From: Atriophallophorus winterbourni
Taxonomy: Eukaryota; Platyhelminthes; Trematoda; Plagiorchiida; Microphallidae
Length of the DNA: 64,000 bases
Reading direction: 5' to 3'
Assembly (NCBI GenBank): GCA_013407085.1
Contig: JACCGJ010001771.1
Coordinates: 1-64,000, forward strand
Shown here: positions 63,488-64,000 of the stretch, in pieces
How the letters are laid out: the number at the start of each line of letters is the position of its first letter
Numbering within the stretch: position 1 is the first letter of the stretch
Notes under the pieces: generated by a model
Databases searched by the model: none
What the model saw: only the letters and a program-made list of their open reading frames with translations
What the model was told of the DNA's origin: nothing
Made by a program: the position numbers and the translations under genes

Positions 63488-64000
63488 ATGGTTAAAAAAG
63501 TTAATACTTTACAACACCACAGGATTACCGTATGAATAAAACATGAAAATTACAATAGTATAAAATCAATAGAGAATATCAAATGTAAGGCTCACGAAAG
63601 ATGTTCGTTTGCAAGTACAAGTCCAATTTCGCTTTAAAAATCGCCAGGCAAGGAGAGTCCACCACATGTTGGGGTAGGGAATTCCAAAGAAATATAACAC
63701 GTACGGCGAAAAAAATAGCGCCGACAATCAATACGGGAACTTGGGACGTTAAGTGATAAGGTATGTCCGCGTGTCACTTTCCCATCACACATATCAAGCA
63801 AGTGTTTTAGTGGATGTCCTTCGGTAGACACAATTCTATAGGTCAGAATAATATCGCGTCGTATCCTCCTTTTGGATAAAGTCACATAGACCCAGATGTC
63901 GCAATCTTTCGGTATGCTGAACGGTGCGAAGTCCCATCACAAACGTTGTTGCTCTATGATAGATTATATCAAAAAGAGCAATATCTTTTCGCAACCAAGG
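63461..64000 (-). pseudogene. CR1-like LINE C-terminal fragment, runs off the right edge
   Basis: On the minus strand: ATTFVMGLRTVQHTERLRHL in one frame near 63890-63950, then RTYLIT-type text, RVIFLWNSLPQHVVDSPCLA and IFKAKLDLYLQTNIFRE at about 63605-63700, the classical C terminus of CR1-like RTs. Frameshifted at least twice. It sits inside an upstream dynein intron. Confidence 0.8.

Overview
The window is eukaryotic and most likely from a flatworm, probably a digenean trematode. The reasons are split genes with GT-AG introns, a 36-bp micro-intron near the 5' end of one gene, and a dense load of RTE, CR1-like, Gypsy, Penelope-like and Ginger elements of the kinds found in fluke genomes. This assignment is an inference from gene structure and repeat content. 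No species can be named. No tRNA, rRNA, CRISPR array or prokaryotic feature was seen.

Region 1 to about 24,100 is a repeat graveyard. It holds, in order: a direct-repeat block at the start; a CR1/Jockey-type LINE fragment (1371-2432); a badly decayed Gypsy element (2440-7060); LINE fragments in both orientations (7060-10135); an almost intact RTE-type LINE on the minus strand whose two reading frames are separated by one base (10136-13385); a 230-bp tandem repeat; a long inverted-repeat (foldback) element; a Ginger-type cut-and-paste transposon with 260-bp terminal inverted repeats (15498-18277); a 1000-base assembly gap (18765-19764); and another LINE fragment (21940-23360).

Two host genes can be reconstructed exon by exon. 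(a) On the plus strand, 24123-38045, a six-exon gene encodes a 357-residue DNAJB11/ERdj3-like ER-lumen co-chaperone with signal peptide, J domain (HPD) and the CxC/CxxC region. Its intron 2 holds a Gypsy element with an uninterrupted 1209-codon frame. Its introns 4 and 5 hold copies of a second RTE family. (b) On the minus strand, from 62921 down to 38443, seventeen exons encode the C-terminal 2099 residues of an axonemal inner-arm dynein heavy chain (DNAH7-like; DNAH3/7/12 group). They run from AAA3 through AAA4, the stalk with its microtubule-binding domain, AAA5 and AAA6 to the C-terminal domain. The 5' half lies beyond the right edge. The two genes converge with only 397 bp between stop codons. 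All exon joins in both genes keep frame, and the summed lengths are exact multiples of three.

The most interesting object is a 411-bp insertion (51893-52303) in a dynein intron. It consists of two head-to-tail copies of a roughly 232-bp unit, each carrying a hammerhead self-cleaving ribozyme in the sense orientation of the dynein pre-mRNA. An 11-bp perfect target-site duplication flanks the insertion. One ribozyme copy has every core base and a GUC cleavage site intact; the other has one core substitution. A third, decayed copy lies in the next upstream intron, and a hammerhead-like motif sits in a Penelope-like fragment at about 40.9 kb. This looks like a retrozyme-type circular-RNA retroelement.
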